In this document: positions 8,731-17,168 of the stretch, in pieces
Layout of the letters: each line of letters starts with the position of its first letter
Numbering within the stretch: position 1 is the stretch's first letter
Assembly (NCBI GenBank): GCA_014872805.1
Contig: WKFN01000004.1
Coordinates: forward strand, 1 to 23,577
DNA length: 23,577 nucleotides
Source: Opacimonas sp014872805
Lineage (GTDB): Bacteria; Pseudomonadota; Gammaproteobacteria; Enterobacterales; Alteromonadaceae
Reading direction: 5' to 3'
The notes under the pieces: generated by a model
What the model was told of the DNA's origin: nothing
What the model saw: the letters and a program-made list of their open reading frames with translations, nothing else
Database searches by the model: none
Made by a program: the position numbers and the translations under genes

Positions 8731-9198
8731 TTATGGTTTGCGAGCAAGCTCTAATAACCATTCGAATTCGTTTGGTGCAACTGGCATTATGGACAACCTA
8801 GCCCCTTTTTGAACTAAGCCAAGTTCAGTGATATTGGGTTGTTGCTTAATCATTGACAGAGGGAGAACCTGATTGAATTTTTCGACAAAGGTTAACGCAA
8901 CCATGTGCCATCTAGGCTGTTCTAGTGTGGCTTTAGGGTCATAATATTTTGATTCAGGTTCAAACTGCGTCGGGTCCACCAACGCGGTTTGTGATACTTT
9001 GGCTAACCCAGCGATTCCTGGCACCTTGCAACTCGAGTGGTAAATAAAGGCCAGATCATTCACGTTCATTTGGTCGCGCATAAAGTTACGCGCCTGATAA
9101 TTGCGCACGCCATCCCAACCTTCAGTGCCATCTGGCCGGTGGGCGAGATCATCAATTGAAAACGAATCTGGTTCGGTTTTAAACAGCCAGTAGCGCAT
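8731..9198 (-). CDS. EVE domain-containing protein
   Basis: The 155-residue protein is a single EVE domain, of the PUA/YTH-like fold found in human THYN1. It has the expected start MRYWLFKTEPDSFSIDDL, WDGVRNYQARNFMRD (about 29-43), FIYHSSCKVPGIAGLAKV (about 52-69) and the late GARLSIMPV segment. EVE domains bind modified bases in DNA or RNA, and bacterial members often accompany restriction or stress genes. The start at 9198 has a strong Shine-Dalgarno site (AAGGAG, seven bases before ATG on the minus strand). It lies 45 bases downstream of glpD on the same strand, so read-through is possible, although its own good ribosome site suggests independent expression. Confidence 0.92.
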   Translation of the reverse strand: MRYWLFKTEPDSFSIDDLAHRPDGTEGWDGVRNYQARNFMRDQMNVNDLAFIYHSSCKVPGIAGLAKVSQTALVDPTQFEPESKYYDPKATLEQPRWHMVALTFVEKFNQVLPLSMIKQQPNITELGLVQKGARLSIMPVAPNEFEWLLELARKP

Positions 9199-9243
9199 AA
9201 ATACTCCTTATCGCTAACTGGCGTTATGATAAACCATTTATGT

Positions 9244-10740
9244 TTAAACTGCGCTTATTTCAGGTGCTTTTTGGTCAGCGCTAAAAAAACGGTTGAGCGC
9301 TTCTATATCAAGCTCTGTCTGACGTAGCCCTAATTTGGTTCGACGCCATAAAACATCATCCAGTGTTTTGCTAAATTCATGGGTTTGCAGATAACGTAAT
9401 TCACACTCATATAATCCAGCACCAAAATCTCGCCCAAGTTCGTGCTCTGATTTGACCCCTGCAAGAACATGAGAGGTTAAGGAACCATAGGATCTCACAT
9501 AGCGTTTCAGAGTGGCTACCGGAATAAAGGGGCATCGCTCACAAAGTTGTTTCAGCAATGTCGCTGGGTCAGCAAAATCTCCGCCGAGTAATGGTTCATG
9601 GGCAGTCCAAGCTGATTCTGCATGAGGGAAGAACGTGACCAACTTGTTTACAGCATGCTCGGCGAGTTTGCGGTAAGTGGTAATTTTACCGCCATAGATG
9701 TTAAGCAGGAGCGCAGATTGTGCGTCCCCGGTTAATTTAAATTCATAATCGCGAGACAACGCTTGGGCATCCGCACCTTCTTCTTCGAGAAGTGGGCGTA
9801 CCCCTGAGAATGTATGGACGATACCGGCTACACTAATTTGTGTTTTAAAGTACTCATTAGTGATCTTGATGAGATAGTCCGTTTCTTCCTGATCAATCGC
9901 TACATTACGTGGATCGCCTGTAAAGTTCACATCCGTAGTCCCAATTAGCGAAAAGTCATCCTCATAAGGCAATACAAAAACAATCCGTCCATCGGCATTT
10001 TGTAAAATGTAAGCTTGCTCACCGTCGTGGATCTTAGGGACAACTAAATGACTGCCTTTGACTAAGCGCATGTGTTTGTTATGTCGTTGCTTGACCACAT
10101 CGTCTAGGAACTGGATTGCCCATGGACCTGCGGCGTTGATCAATGCTCTAGCACAGACTGAGAATTCACCACGTTGTTCATTTTGTAGGGTAATAGACCA
10201 GTGCTCATTAACGCGTGTAGCACCTGTGCATTGGGTATAAGTCAGTACGTCAGCACCTTTATTCTGTGCTTGCATTGCATTAAGCACCACAAGTCGCGCA
10301 TCATCAACCCAACCATCCGAATATTCAAACACCGTGTGCATCGTATGATTTAATGGAGAATGTGCATCGAGTTTCAGACGTCTAGAACTAGGCAAAATTT
10401 CACGTTTTGCTAAGTGGTCATACAAAAATAAACCAGCCTGAATCATCCAGGCTGGACGCAAATGAGGTTGATGCGGTAAGTGAAAACGCAACGGCCACAT
10501 AATATGAGGGGCTTTCTTTAACAATACTTCACGCTCAGCAAGTGCTTCACGTACCAAACGAAATTCACAGTGTTCGAGGTAACGCAAACCACCATGAATG
10601 AGTTTACTTGACTGACTTGAGGTCGCGCTAGCGAGGTCTTTTGCTTCGACTAGTAATACAGACAGGCCTCGTCCAGCAGCATCTGCAGCAATGCCTGCGC
10701 CGTTGACGCCACCGCCAACGATGACAATGTCATATTCCAT
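9244..10740 (-). CDS. glpD: Aerobic glycerol-3-phosphate dehydrogenase
   Basis: GlpD oxidises sn-glycerol-3-phosphate to dihydroxyacetone phosphate at the inner membrane, passing electrons through FAD to quinone. The N-terminus IVIVGGGVNGAGIAADAAGRG is the FAD-binding Rossmann motif. SSQSSKLIHGGLRYLEH, INAAGPWA, LIGTTDVNF and YGGKITTYRKLAEHAVN are family signatures along the chain. The C-terminal helical domain is complete. I start at 10740 (MEYDIVIVGGG), giving 498 residues, very near E. coli GlpD (501). An in-frame ATG at 10761 would add MFFTQTN. Neither start has a good Shine-Dalgarno site. GlpR half-sites lie over and upstream of the start (10738-10816), as in E. coli where glpD operators overlap the coding region. 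glpR follows 93 bases upstream on the same strand. Confidence 0.96.
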   Translation of the reverse strand: MEYDIVIVGGGVNGAGIAADAAGRGLSVLLVEAKDLASATSSQSSKLIHGGLRYLEHCEFRLVREALAEREVLLKKAPHIMWPLRFHLPHQPHLRPAWMIQAGLFLYDHLAKREILPSSRRLKLDAHSPLNHTMHTVFEYSDGWVDDARLVVLNAMQAQNKGADVLTYTQCTGATRVNEHWSITLQNEQRGEFSVCARALINAAGPWAIQFLDDVVKQRHNKHMRLVKGSHLVVPKIHDGEQAYILQNADGRIVFVLPYEDDFSLIGTTDVNFTGDPRNVAIDQEETDYLIKITNEYFKTQISVAGIVHTFSGVRPLLEEEGADAQALSRDYEFKLTGDAQSALLLNIYGGKITTYRKLAEHAVNKLVTFFPHAESAWTAHEPLLGGDFADPATLLKQLCERCPFIPVATLKRYVRSYGSLTSHVLAGVKSEHELGRDFGAGLYECELRYLQTHEFSKTLDDVLWRRTKLGLRQTELDIEALNRFFSADQKAPEISAV

Positions 10741-10816
10741 GTTCGTTTGTGTAAAAAACATAATAAAAAGTCACAATTTGTTCATTTATGAAACAAATAT
10801 AGCACAAACGAAAATA
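10738..10816. promoter_or_regulatory. Probable GlpR operator cluster upstream of glpD
   Basis: Three sites resemble the E. coli GlpR operator (TATGTTCGATAACGAACATA). At 10738-10757, CATGTTCGTTTGTG carries a good left half-site. At 10777-10797 there is an imperfect palindrome, TTTGTTCATTTATGAAACAA. At 10809-10816, CGAAAATA carries a right half-site. Each alone is weak; their clustering next to glpD and glpR makes the call reasonable. The comparison with consensus was done by eye. Confidence 0.5.
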
Positions 10817-10833
10817 AAAGAAAGTTATGGCGG

Positions 10834-11595
10834 TTAAATTTTTATAAAACGAACATCATTTTGTTTCATTACACTCATTAATTCACTCGGCGTTTCCCGA
10901 TCACATACAAAAGTATTGATTTGTGACATGTGAGCTTGCTCGACCATGGCTTGCCGATGGAACTTACTTCCATCAGCAACTAAGATATTGTGTTGTGCAT
11001 GAGCCAGCATGGCTTGTGAGACCTTCACCTCGCGAAAGTCAAAGTCCAACAATGCACCGTTGGATTCAATACCACTGATCCCCAGAATGCTAAAATCCAT
11101 ACGAAATTGCTGAATAAAATCACGGGTCGCTTCACCTATGATCCCGCCATCTTGAAAACGCACTTCACCTCCAGCAATAATGACTGAAAAGTCTTGTTTT
11201 TGGGACAGAATGCTGGCCGCATATATATTGTTGGTAACAACGGTTAAGCCTTGATGTTGCAAGAGTTGTTCCGCCACTATTTCATTGGTTGTACCGATGT
11301 TGATGAACAGAGATGCATTGTTTGGGATAAGCTGTGCAACGCGCTTAGCAATGGCAAGTTTGGCGTTTTGGTTTTCGGCTTTGCGTTGCTGATATGGGGT
11401 GTTTTCGATGCTTGATTCAATGCTTGCAGCACCGCCATGATGGCGTTTTATTTTGCCTTCATCTGCAAGTGTATTGAGGTCTCGGCGCAAGGTTTGCGGC
11501 GTCACTTCATAGCGCTTCGTTAATTCCTCTATGGTCATGTAGCCCTGTTCTTTTACCACCTTGACAATGTCGTATAAGCGTTGTGCTTGTTTCAT
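10834..11595 (-). CDS. glpR: DeoR-family repressor of the glycerol regulon
   Basis: The 253-residue protein has a DeoR-type winged helix at residues 6-57 (MTIEELTKRYEVTPQTLRRDL, then the wing KIKRHHGGA) followed by the DeoR sensor domain (about 75-235). The sensor includes FINIGTTNEIVAEQL, VTNNIYAA, GGEVR and VADGSKF. In E. coli GlpR represses glp genes until glycerol-3-phosphate binds. Its place between glpD and glpK, and a near-consensus GlpR site 40 bases upstream of its start, support the specific assignment over a generic DeoR regulator. It is divergent from glpK, and the shared 114-base gap could allow autoregulation together with glpK. Confidence 0.92.
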   Translation of the reverse strand: MKQAQRLYDIVKVVKEQGYMTIEELTKRYEVTPQTLRRDLNTLADEGKIKRHHGGAASIESSIENTPYQQRKAENQNAKLAIAKRVAQLIPNNASLFINIGTTNEIVAEQLLQHQGLTVVTNNIYAASILSQKQDFSVIIAGGEVRFQDGGIIGEATRDFIQQFRMDFSILGISGIESNGALLDFDFREVKVSQAMLAHAQHNILVADGSKFHRQAMVEQAHMSQINTFVCDRETPSELMSVMKQNDVRFIKI

Positions 11596-11634
11596 ACCAG
11601 TATCTTCAATTCTTTATGTTGTAGTGTATTAGAA

Positions 11635-11654
11635 AATGTTCGAAAACGAAAATT
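11635..11654. promoter_or_regulatory. GlpR operator between glpR and glpK
   Basis: AATGTTCGAAAACGAAAATT agrees at about 17 of 20 positions with the E. coli GlpR operator consensus, including both central TTCG/CGAA half-sites. It lies in the divergent glpR-glpK gap, 56 bases before the glpK start, where it could control both genes. Confidence 0.75.
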
Positions 11655-11709
11655 TAATGTTGTAAAAACCATGTTAATTTGCTTAGATATACAAAAACAA
11701 GGAGACCAC

Positions 11710-13194
11710 ATGACTCACTATATCCTATCCATCGATCAAGGCACAACGTCTTCTCGTGCAATTATTTTTGATGCAGCGGGTACGCGCGTTGCCCAAGCGC
11801 AACAAGAGTTTGCGCAACATTTTCCGCAGGATGGGTGGGTTGAGCATATGCCGGACGATTTGTGGCAAACGACTTTAGACAGCTGTCGACAAGCCATATC
11901 TGACGCTGGCATTGACGCATCTCAAATAGCAACCTGTGGAATAACCAACCAACGTGAGACAACTTTGGTATGGGAGAAAACAACAGGGAAATGCATATAT
12001 CCTGCAATCGTTTGGCAAGATCGTCGTACAGCACAGTATTGCGCAGAACTTAAACAAGACAAAAAGCTCATAGCGGATATTCAGCAGAAGACCGGATTAC
12101 TGTTAGATCCTTATTTTTCCGCAAGTAAAGTGCGTTGGGTTTTAGATCATGTCGAAGGTGCACAAAGTCGAGCCGAAGCGGGTGAGTTATTATTTGGGAC
12201 GGTAGATTGTTTTATCTTATGGCAATTGACTAAAGGCGATGCACATAAGACGGATGCGACCAATGCCTCACGCACGCTGTTGTTTAATATTCAAAAGCAA
12301 GAATGGGACAAAGAACTGCTCAAGCTTTTCAATATCCCAGCAGTCATGCTCCCGCAGGTCGAAGACAGTGCAGCGGATTTTGGTCATATTCACTCAGATT
12401 GGTTGGGTTCAGCTATTCCTGTACAAGGTATTGCAGGCGATCAACAAGCTGCTCTATTTGGTCAAACGTGTTACAAACCAGGTATGGCAAAAAGTACTTA
12501 TGGCACAGGTTGTTTTATGATTGTCAACACCGGTGAGCAATGTGTTATATCTGACAATCGCCTGTTGACGACCGTAGCTTATCGGATTGATGGGAAACCC
12601 ACCTACGCGTTAGAGGGCAGTATTTTTATGGCGGGTGCAACGATTCAATGGTTGCGAGATGGTTTGCAAATAATTCAACACGCCAAAGAAACCGAAGCGT
12701 TGGCTAAGCAAGTAAAACAGAACAATTCTGTTATCATGGTACCCGCGTTTACAGGGCTAGGCGCACCGTATTGGGAACCCAATGCTCGAGGTGCGATTTT
12801 TGGGTTAACTCGTGACACTGGCATCAAAGAGATTGTTGCAGCGGCATTGCAATCGGTCGGGTTACAAACCAAGGATTTACAAAAAGCAATGGAGCAAGAT
12901 GGTCAACGCCCAACAACGTTGCGCGTAGATGGTGGCATGGTGCACAACCAATGGCTGATGCAATATTTAGCCGATATATTGGGGGCTCCAGTACATGTGC
13001 CAAAAGTCACCGAAACGACGGCATTAGGGGCTGCTTATTTAGCAGGGTACCAATATGGAATATATGACTCTCTCGAGCAGATAGGTGAGCTGTGGCAGTT
13101 GCAACAGGATTACACGCCTAACTGGTCCAAATCCGAACGAGATGAGCAATATTCACAGTGGCAATCTGCTGTCAAAAGAGTCATCCAAGCTTAA
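11710..13194 (+). CDS. glpK: Glycerol kinase
   Basis: GlpK phosphorylates glycerol to sn-glycerol-3-phosphate in the cytoplasm. The ATG at 11710 follows GGAGA (11701-11705) by four bases and gives MTHYILSIDQGTTSSRAIIFD, the expected start of the FGGY family; the open frame back to 11581 is not coding. The protein has 494 residues (E. coli 502). NQRETTLVWEKTTG, AIVWQDRRTA, GIAGDQQAALFGQ, STYGTGCFMIVN and LRVDGGMVHNQWLMQ are diagnostic. Two E. coli regulatory sites are not conserved: the GKGG fructose-1,6-bisphosphate loop is replaced by a shorter SDWLGS segment, and the C-terminal PGIETTER site for EIIA-Glc is replaced by PNWSKSERD. Its stop codon shares bases with the mgsA stop (TTAA, 13191-13194). 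No glpF lies beside it. Confidence 0.97.
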   Translation: MTHYILSIDQGTTSSRAIIFDAAGTRVAQAQQEFAQHFPQDGWVEHMPDDLWQTTLDSCRQAISDAGIDASQIATCGITNQRETTLVWEKTTGKCIYPAIVWQDRRTAQYCAELKQDKKLIADIQQKTGLLLDPYFSASKVRWVLDHVEGAQSRAEAGELLFGTVDCFILWQLTKGDAHKTDATNASRTLLFNIQKQEWDKELLKLFNIPAVMLPQVEDSAADFGHIHSDWLGSAIPVQGIAGDQQAALFGQTCYKPGMAKSTYGTGCFMIVNTGEQCVISDNRLLTTVAYRIDGKPTYALEGSIFMAGATIQWLRDGLQIIQHAKETEALAKQVKQNNSVIMVPAFTGLGAPYWEPNARGAIFGLTRDTGIKEIVAAALQSVGLQTKDLQKAMEQDGQRPTTLRVDGGMVHNQWLMQYLADILGAPVHVPKVTETTALGAAYLAGYQYGIYDSLEQIGELWQLQQDYTPNWSKSERDEQYSQWQSAVKRVIQA

Positions 13195-13643
13195 CGGTTA
13201 GCTTGATAACTAGAATAATCCGGGTGTTGATAACTATAACTTTTATTAAGTAAAGGGGAACTTATTAACATATCTGCCGTACTTGGATTACATGCAACTG
13301 GAATGTTCCATACAGCAGCGATCCTTAGAAGCGCTTTGATATCAGGATCATGTGGCATGGCTGCGAATGGGTCCCAAAAAAAGAACAAAACGTCACATCT
13401 TTGTTCAGCGATCATTGCACCAATTTGTTGATCGCCTCCCATCGGCCCACTCAGTAGTGCAGTCAGCTCTAGTTGAGCCACATTTGCAATCAATTTTGCC
13501 GTCGTCCCCGTTGCAAAAAGTTGATGTTTTGCAAGATGGTTTCGATGGTCTAAACACCACTTTGCGAGTGTGTCTTTCATATTGTCATGTGCTACCAGTG
13601 CAATGCGTTTCTGTTCTGGAGATTGATGGGTCGTATATTGCAT
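13191..13643 (-). CDS. mgsA: Methylglyoxal synthase
   Basis: MgsA converts dihydroxyacetone phosphate to methylglyoxal and phosphate, a bypass that relieves sugar-phosphate build-up. The 150-residue protein aligns end to end with E. coli MgsA (152): RIALVAHDNMK near the N-terminus, FATGTT, LSGPMGGDQQIG with Asp71 (the catalytic base), FFFWDPFAAMPHDPDIKAL with His98, and AAVWNIPVACN. Asp71 and His98 fall at the same numbers as in E. coli. It converges on glpK, and their stop codons share a TTAA. The ATG at 13643 has no strong Shine-Dalgarno site. The product of the glycerol pathway encoded next door is its substrate. Confidence 0.96.
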   Translation of the reverse strand: MQYTTHQSPEQKRIALVAHDNMKDTLAKWCLDHRNHLAKHQLFATGTTAKLIANVAQLELTALLSGPMGGDQQIGAMIAEQRCDVLFFFWDPFAAMPHDPDIKALLRIAAVWNIPVACNPSTADMLISSPLLNKSYSYQHPDYSSYQANR

Positions 13644-13652
13644 AATATTAAG

Positions 13653-13694
13653 TTATGGTTAGTATATATCACGTTTATATATGAAAGCGTTTCA
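13653..13694 (+). promoter_or_regulatory. Candidate promoter and repressor site for the GH13 gene
   Basis: TTATGG (13653-13658) and TATATA (13676-13681) are separated by 17 bases and could be -35 and -10 elements. TGAAAGCGTTTCA (13682-13694), a near-palindrome, follows at once and would cover the start of transcription. It resembles LacI-family operators but has an odd length, so the match is imperfect. Confidence 0.4.
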
Positions 13695-13718
13695 AGGCGC
13701 AAAGATTTTGGAGTAAAA

Positions 13719-16004
13719 ATGCGTGTATTTTTGTTGTTCTGTATGACGTTGACTCTTGTTGCATGTGGTGGAGGCAGTGCTGACTCTGTTTCCGTCCCGC
13801 CAGTGAGCACACCGTCTAATCAAGCGCCAGAAATTACTTCATTTACTTTGGTGAATGTATCTGAGCAAGGACTAGTAACCTTAAATTGGAAAGTCACAGA
13901 TAGTGATACGACAAACTTGCAATGTACCTTGACAATGCAAGGGGCATCGCCAGAAACACATCAAGTGAATAATTGTATTTTGACCACACAGTTTGTGTTT
14001 ACAGTGGCTCAAAATGGAACCTATAGCGCAAGGTTAGACGTAAGTGATGGAAGTGAAACAACCTCCCAGACACTGGCTGTGACAGTCACTCAAATCCCAC
14101 CGCCGGATACCAGTATACGTACTATGAAGATTTATTATCTTAACTCTAGTGGTTTTTATGCAGGCTGGGGTTTGCATTTGTGGGGCAACTCAGTCGATCC
14201 TGAATATGTTACTACCTGGGAAAATGCCATGCCTCCAACCCGTGTGGAAAACGATTATGCGTATTGGGAAGTACCGATTGTTGATGAAGACCAAATTTTT
14301 AGTTTTATTGTGCATTTTGGCGACCTAAAAAGTCCTAATTACGATTTGATTCTAACGCCTGCGACCTTTGGCGATACCGTATGGGTCACTGAAGGCAGTG
14401 TCGCGGCAGAAGGGCCTGGAATAACGGCGACTCCGTTTAGCACTGAGGCCGAAGCAAGAGCGGCATTAGAACAAGTCATGGCAAACAATGGCAATGAAAG
14501 CGAGGCGCTAGATTTTTCTTCCATAGAGCCACTACCTGTAGAGCAAAATATCGCTGATGATTGGTGGCAAAACGCCAATTTTATGGAAATTTACGTGCGG
14601 GGTTATCAAGACTCTGATGGGGATGGAGTAGGTGATTTTAGCGGTTTGACTCAGCGCTTACCGTATTTAGCTGAACTTGGTATTACTGCACTTTGGTTGA
14701 TGCCCATCATGGAATCGGCAGATAACGATCATGGCTATGAGACTCAAAATTATCGAGATGTCGAAAGTGATTATGGCACATTATCTGATTTTCAGAATAT
14801 GCTTGATGAGGCTGATCGTTTAGGGATCGCGATAATTATTGACTATGTGATGAATCATGCAGCATCGCAAAATCCATTGTTCCAAGATGCGGCCTCAAGT
14901 CCGAATCATCCGTTGCGAGATTGGTTTATTTGGAATGATACAGTCGATAATCGCTGGCAGCTGTGGGGGCGTACACCTTGGCGCAATAGCCCGTATGGGG
15001 TGTATTACGGCGCATTTACCGAGCGCATGCCGGATTTTAATTTGCGTAATCAAGCCGTGTTGGACTATCACAAAGACAGTATGCGTTTTTGGCTCAATAT
15101 GGGGGTGGACGGCTTCCGCTTTGATGCTGTTGGAGTATTAGTCGAAAACGGCATCGGACAACTTGAAAATCAACCGCAAAATTTAACCGTCATGGGAGAG
15201 ATGGCTTCTGTACTGGATGATTATCCTTCTGCCTATATTGTTTGTGAGGCTCCGGGACAATTTCGTGATATGGCACAACCCGATAGTTGTGTGAACGCGT
15301 TTAATTTCAGTGCCGGGCATACCATTCTTGAAAGTGTCAAAAATCGCAGTATTTCGGCTGGATTACTCAATGAACTTAACCAAGCAAACCGCGATCAAAT
15401 GCCAATGATATTGGCCAATCATGATTTTTTTGCGGGTAATCGTGTATATAACCAACTCAATGGTGATATGACGCAGTATCGTTTGGCCAGTGCAATGTAT
15501 CTTTTATTATCGCCACAACCCTTTACCTATTACGGTGAGGAGATCGGAATGGCGGCTGGGGCGAATATGCAACCTGACGCATCATTACGCACCCCAATGA
15601 GTTGGAATAACGACGCCACACATGCGGGATTTTCAACGCGTACTCCGTTTCGGGCCTTATCTCAAAATGCCTCTGTGAACAATGTTGAAGCCCAGCAGTT
15701 AGATAGTTCGTCGTTGTATTATTGGTATCAATCTTTGTATGCATTGCGCAGTGCGCATCCGGTGATAAGCACAGGTGAAATGAACCTATTAACCGGTAGC
15801 AATGAGCGTGTACTTGCCTTTACCCGAACACATGAGGATTCTACGTATCTTGTTGCTATCAACGTAGGAAGTCAAAGTGGGACGTTGAGCCATGCGTTGG
15901 GACAATCTGCTCTGAGTCTTTTGAATACTGACGACGTTTCTTTCTCGGCTAGCATGGTTCTGCCTCCAGGTTTTGTTGGCGTCTGGCAACTAACTAATGA
16001 CTAA
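13719..16004 (+). CDS. GH13 alpha-amylase/pullulanase-type lipoprotein
   Basis: The ATG at 13719 has GGAG eight bases earlier and begins a lipoprotein signal peptide, MRVFLLFCMTLTLVAC (lipobox LVAC, lipid on Cys16); the open frame back to 13587 is ignored. The 761-residue protein has an Ig/PKD-like domain (about 30-125) and a pullulanase-associated, CBM41-like domain (about 133-230, YYLNSSGFYAGWGLHLWGN). A GH13 barrel follows (about 285-690) with all four classic regions: DYVMNH, GFRFDAVG (nucleophile Asp469), VCEAPG (acid/base Glu510) and ANHDFF (Asp569). A beta-sandwich C-terminal domain ends it. It should cleave alpha-1,4 (or alpha-1,6) glucans at the cell surface; exact specificity is not readable. 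Its stop overlaps the convergent alkC-like stop by four bases (16001-16004). Confidence 0.93.
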   Translation: MRVFLLFCMTLTLVACGGGSADSVSVPPVSTPSNQAPEITSFTLVNVSEQGLVTLNWKVTDSDTTNLQCTLTMQGASPETHQVNNCILTTQFVFTVAQNGTYSARLDVSDGSETTSQTLAVTVTQIPPPDTSIRTMKIYYLNSSGFYAGWGLHLWGNSVDPEYVTTWENAMPPTRVENDYAYWEVPIVDEDQIFSFIVHFGDLKSPNYDLILTPATFGDTVWVTEGSVAAEGPGITATPFSTEAEARAALEQVMANNGNESEALDFSSIEPLPVEQNIADDWWQNANFMEIYVRGYQDSDGDGVGDFSGLTQRLPYLAELGITALWLMPIMESADNDHGYETQNYRDVESDYGTLSDFQNMLDEADRLGIAIIIDYVMNHAASQNPLFQDAASSPNHPLRDWFIWNDTVDNRWQLWGRTPWRNSPYGVYYGAFTERMPDFNLRNQAVLDYHKDSMRFWLNMGVDGFRFDAVGVLVENGIGQLENQPQNLTVMGEMASVLDDYPSAYIVCEAPGQFRDMAQPDSCVNAFNFSAGHTILESVKNRSISAGLLNELNQANRDQMPMILANHDFFAGNRVYNQLNGDMTQYRLASAMYLLLSPQPFTYYGEEIGMAAGANMQPDASLRTPMSWNNDATHAGFSTRTPFRALSQNASVNNVEAQQLDSSSLYYWYQSLYALRSAHPVISTGEMNLLTGSNERVLAFTRTHEDSTYLVAINVGSQSGTLSHALGQSALSLLNTDDVSFSASMVLPPGFVGVWQLTND

Positions 16005-17152
16005 CATTGCAATTCAAAATCTGCCTGCCCATACGCTTTTCCATTTAGCTGTACTTCTATTGAGTGTTCCCCAGGGTAGTAAGTGCGGGTCGTGATGGGT
16101 TTGATGGTATGGGTTTTGACAATCTCTACGGCCTGATCAGCAGTGAGTAGGATTTCTTTCCATTTGAATACTTTGGGGCTTTTTGTGCCATTGGCTTTTT
16201 GATGCCAAACAATGTAGTCAATCATCAATAATTGTGGTTCACTTGAACGACTTTGAATGGAAAGATTAATGTCTAATGACTCCCCCATTATAATCGTTGT
16301 TTTGGATAATGAAAGTTGTACATTGGCTTGCACCCCACCAAAACCGAAAAGCGCCAAGGGTTGAATATGACCTTGTTTAAGCAAGGTGCGACACCCATGT
16401 TTGAGTAAACGTTGTCTGGCTTTATCAAGTTGCCACCATGACGTTGCTGTAGCACACACCCAATCAGGATGAAGCTTACTGTGATCGTTGAGGTGGTTAG
16501 CAACGGATTTTCGAACATAATCACTAGGGTCGTCTTTTAATGCATCCAATATTGGTAAGCTTAACTTTGGATCTGCGCCCAGTTCTGGGAGTTTGATCCC
16601 CCAAGGTAACACCGGTCTTGTCCCCTCTGAAGCTAGGCGTCGAACGTGCTGATTAGGGTGTTTTGTCCAATGTAAACATTGCTCGAGAGTGCGCTTGGGA
16701 AACGCTCGTAAAAAAGGTCGGATAGCAAACTCCGAACTGAACCTGCTGGTCATGGCTTCTAGCGCCGTCATACTTAATTCAAAATACTCATCTGTTCGTC
16801 CTCTATGCGTAACAAAGTCCGCACAAGGCATAATCATCCAACCTGAGATACCCTCAGGAGCAAAATCTTGGATAGTCCAGCCTGCTTGCGCTGCATCCAC
16901 TCCTAACGCGTCAAAATCGGGCGCCAGTGAGGCCATTAAGGTCGCAATAGCATCAGCAAAATCATGCGGTAAATGGCTAACTAAAGCTTGAGTAATTTGT
17001 TGTGAACGTGCCTTAAACTCCAAGGTTTCGATTTTATGACTTGCTTCATGGACAAAATTTTCAAGTGGGAAGTCAGCATAATTAGCGCTTATTGTTTTGC
17101 CAAGAGCCCTAATGGATTGATGGTTATACTGTTGTTTGAAAGACTCTGGCAT
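16001..17152 (-). CDS. AlkC-like DNA alkylation repair glycosylase with C-terminal Ig-like domain
   Basis: The 383-residue protein has the HEAT-like helical repeats of the AlkC/AlkD superfamily (about 1-255). The segments HVRRLASEGTRPVLPWG (about 170-186) and DPSDYVRKSVANHLND (about 208-223) are characteristic of the AlkC side of the family. These enzymes remove alkylated bases such as 3-methyladenine from DNA. After the repeats comes a beta-rich domain (about 268-383, VQLSLSKTTIIMGESLDINLSIQS...YYPGEHSIEVQLNGKAYG), like the Ig-like domain known in AlkC. It lies between a surface amylase and a sugar kinase and shows no functional link to either. It is divergent from the kinase, with a perfect palindrome in the gap. 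The exact substrate is inferred. Confidence 0.85.
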   Translation of the reverse strand: MPESFKQQYNHQSIRALGKTISANYADFPLENFVHEASHKIETLEFKARSQQITQALVSHLPHDFADAIATLMASLAPDFDALGVDAAQAGWTIQDFAPEGISGWMIMPCADFVTHRGRTDEYFELSMTALEAMTSRFSSEFAIRPFLRAFPKRTLEQCLHWTKHPNQHVRRLASEGTRPVLPWGIKLPELGADPKLSLPILDALKDDPSDYVRKSVANHLNDHSKLHPDWVCATATSWWQLDKARQRLLKHGCRTLLKQGHIQPLALFGFGGVQANVQLSLSKTTIIMGESLDINLSIQSRSSEPQLLMIDYIVWHQKANGTKSPKVFKWKEILLTADQAVEIVKTHTIKPITTRTYYPGEHSIEVQLNGKAYGQADFELQC

Positions 17153-17168
17153 AGGACATTCTCAAAGT

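Noticed and set aside
11581..11709. Upstream extension of glpK (43 codons)
   Set aside because: The GlpR operator lies inside it, and the ATG at 11710 has a good Shine-Dalgarno site and the family's normal N-terminus.
13587..13718. Upstream extension of the GH13 gene
   Set aside because: It overlaps the mgsA start on the other strand. ATG 13719 begins a proper lipoprotein signal and has GGAG upstream.
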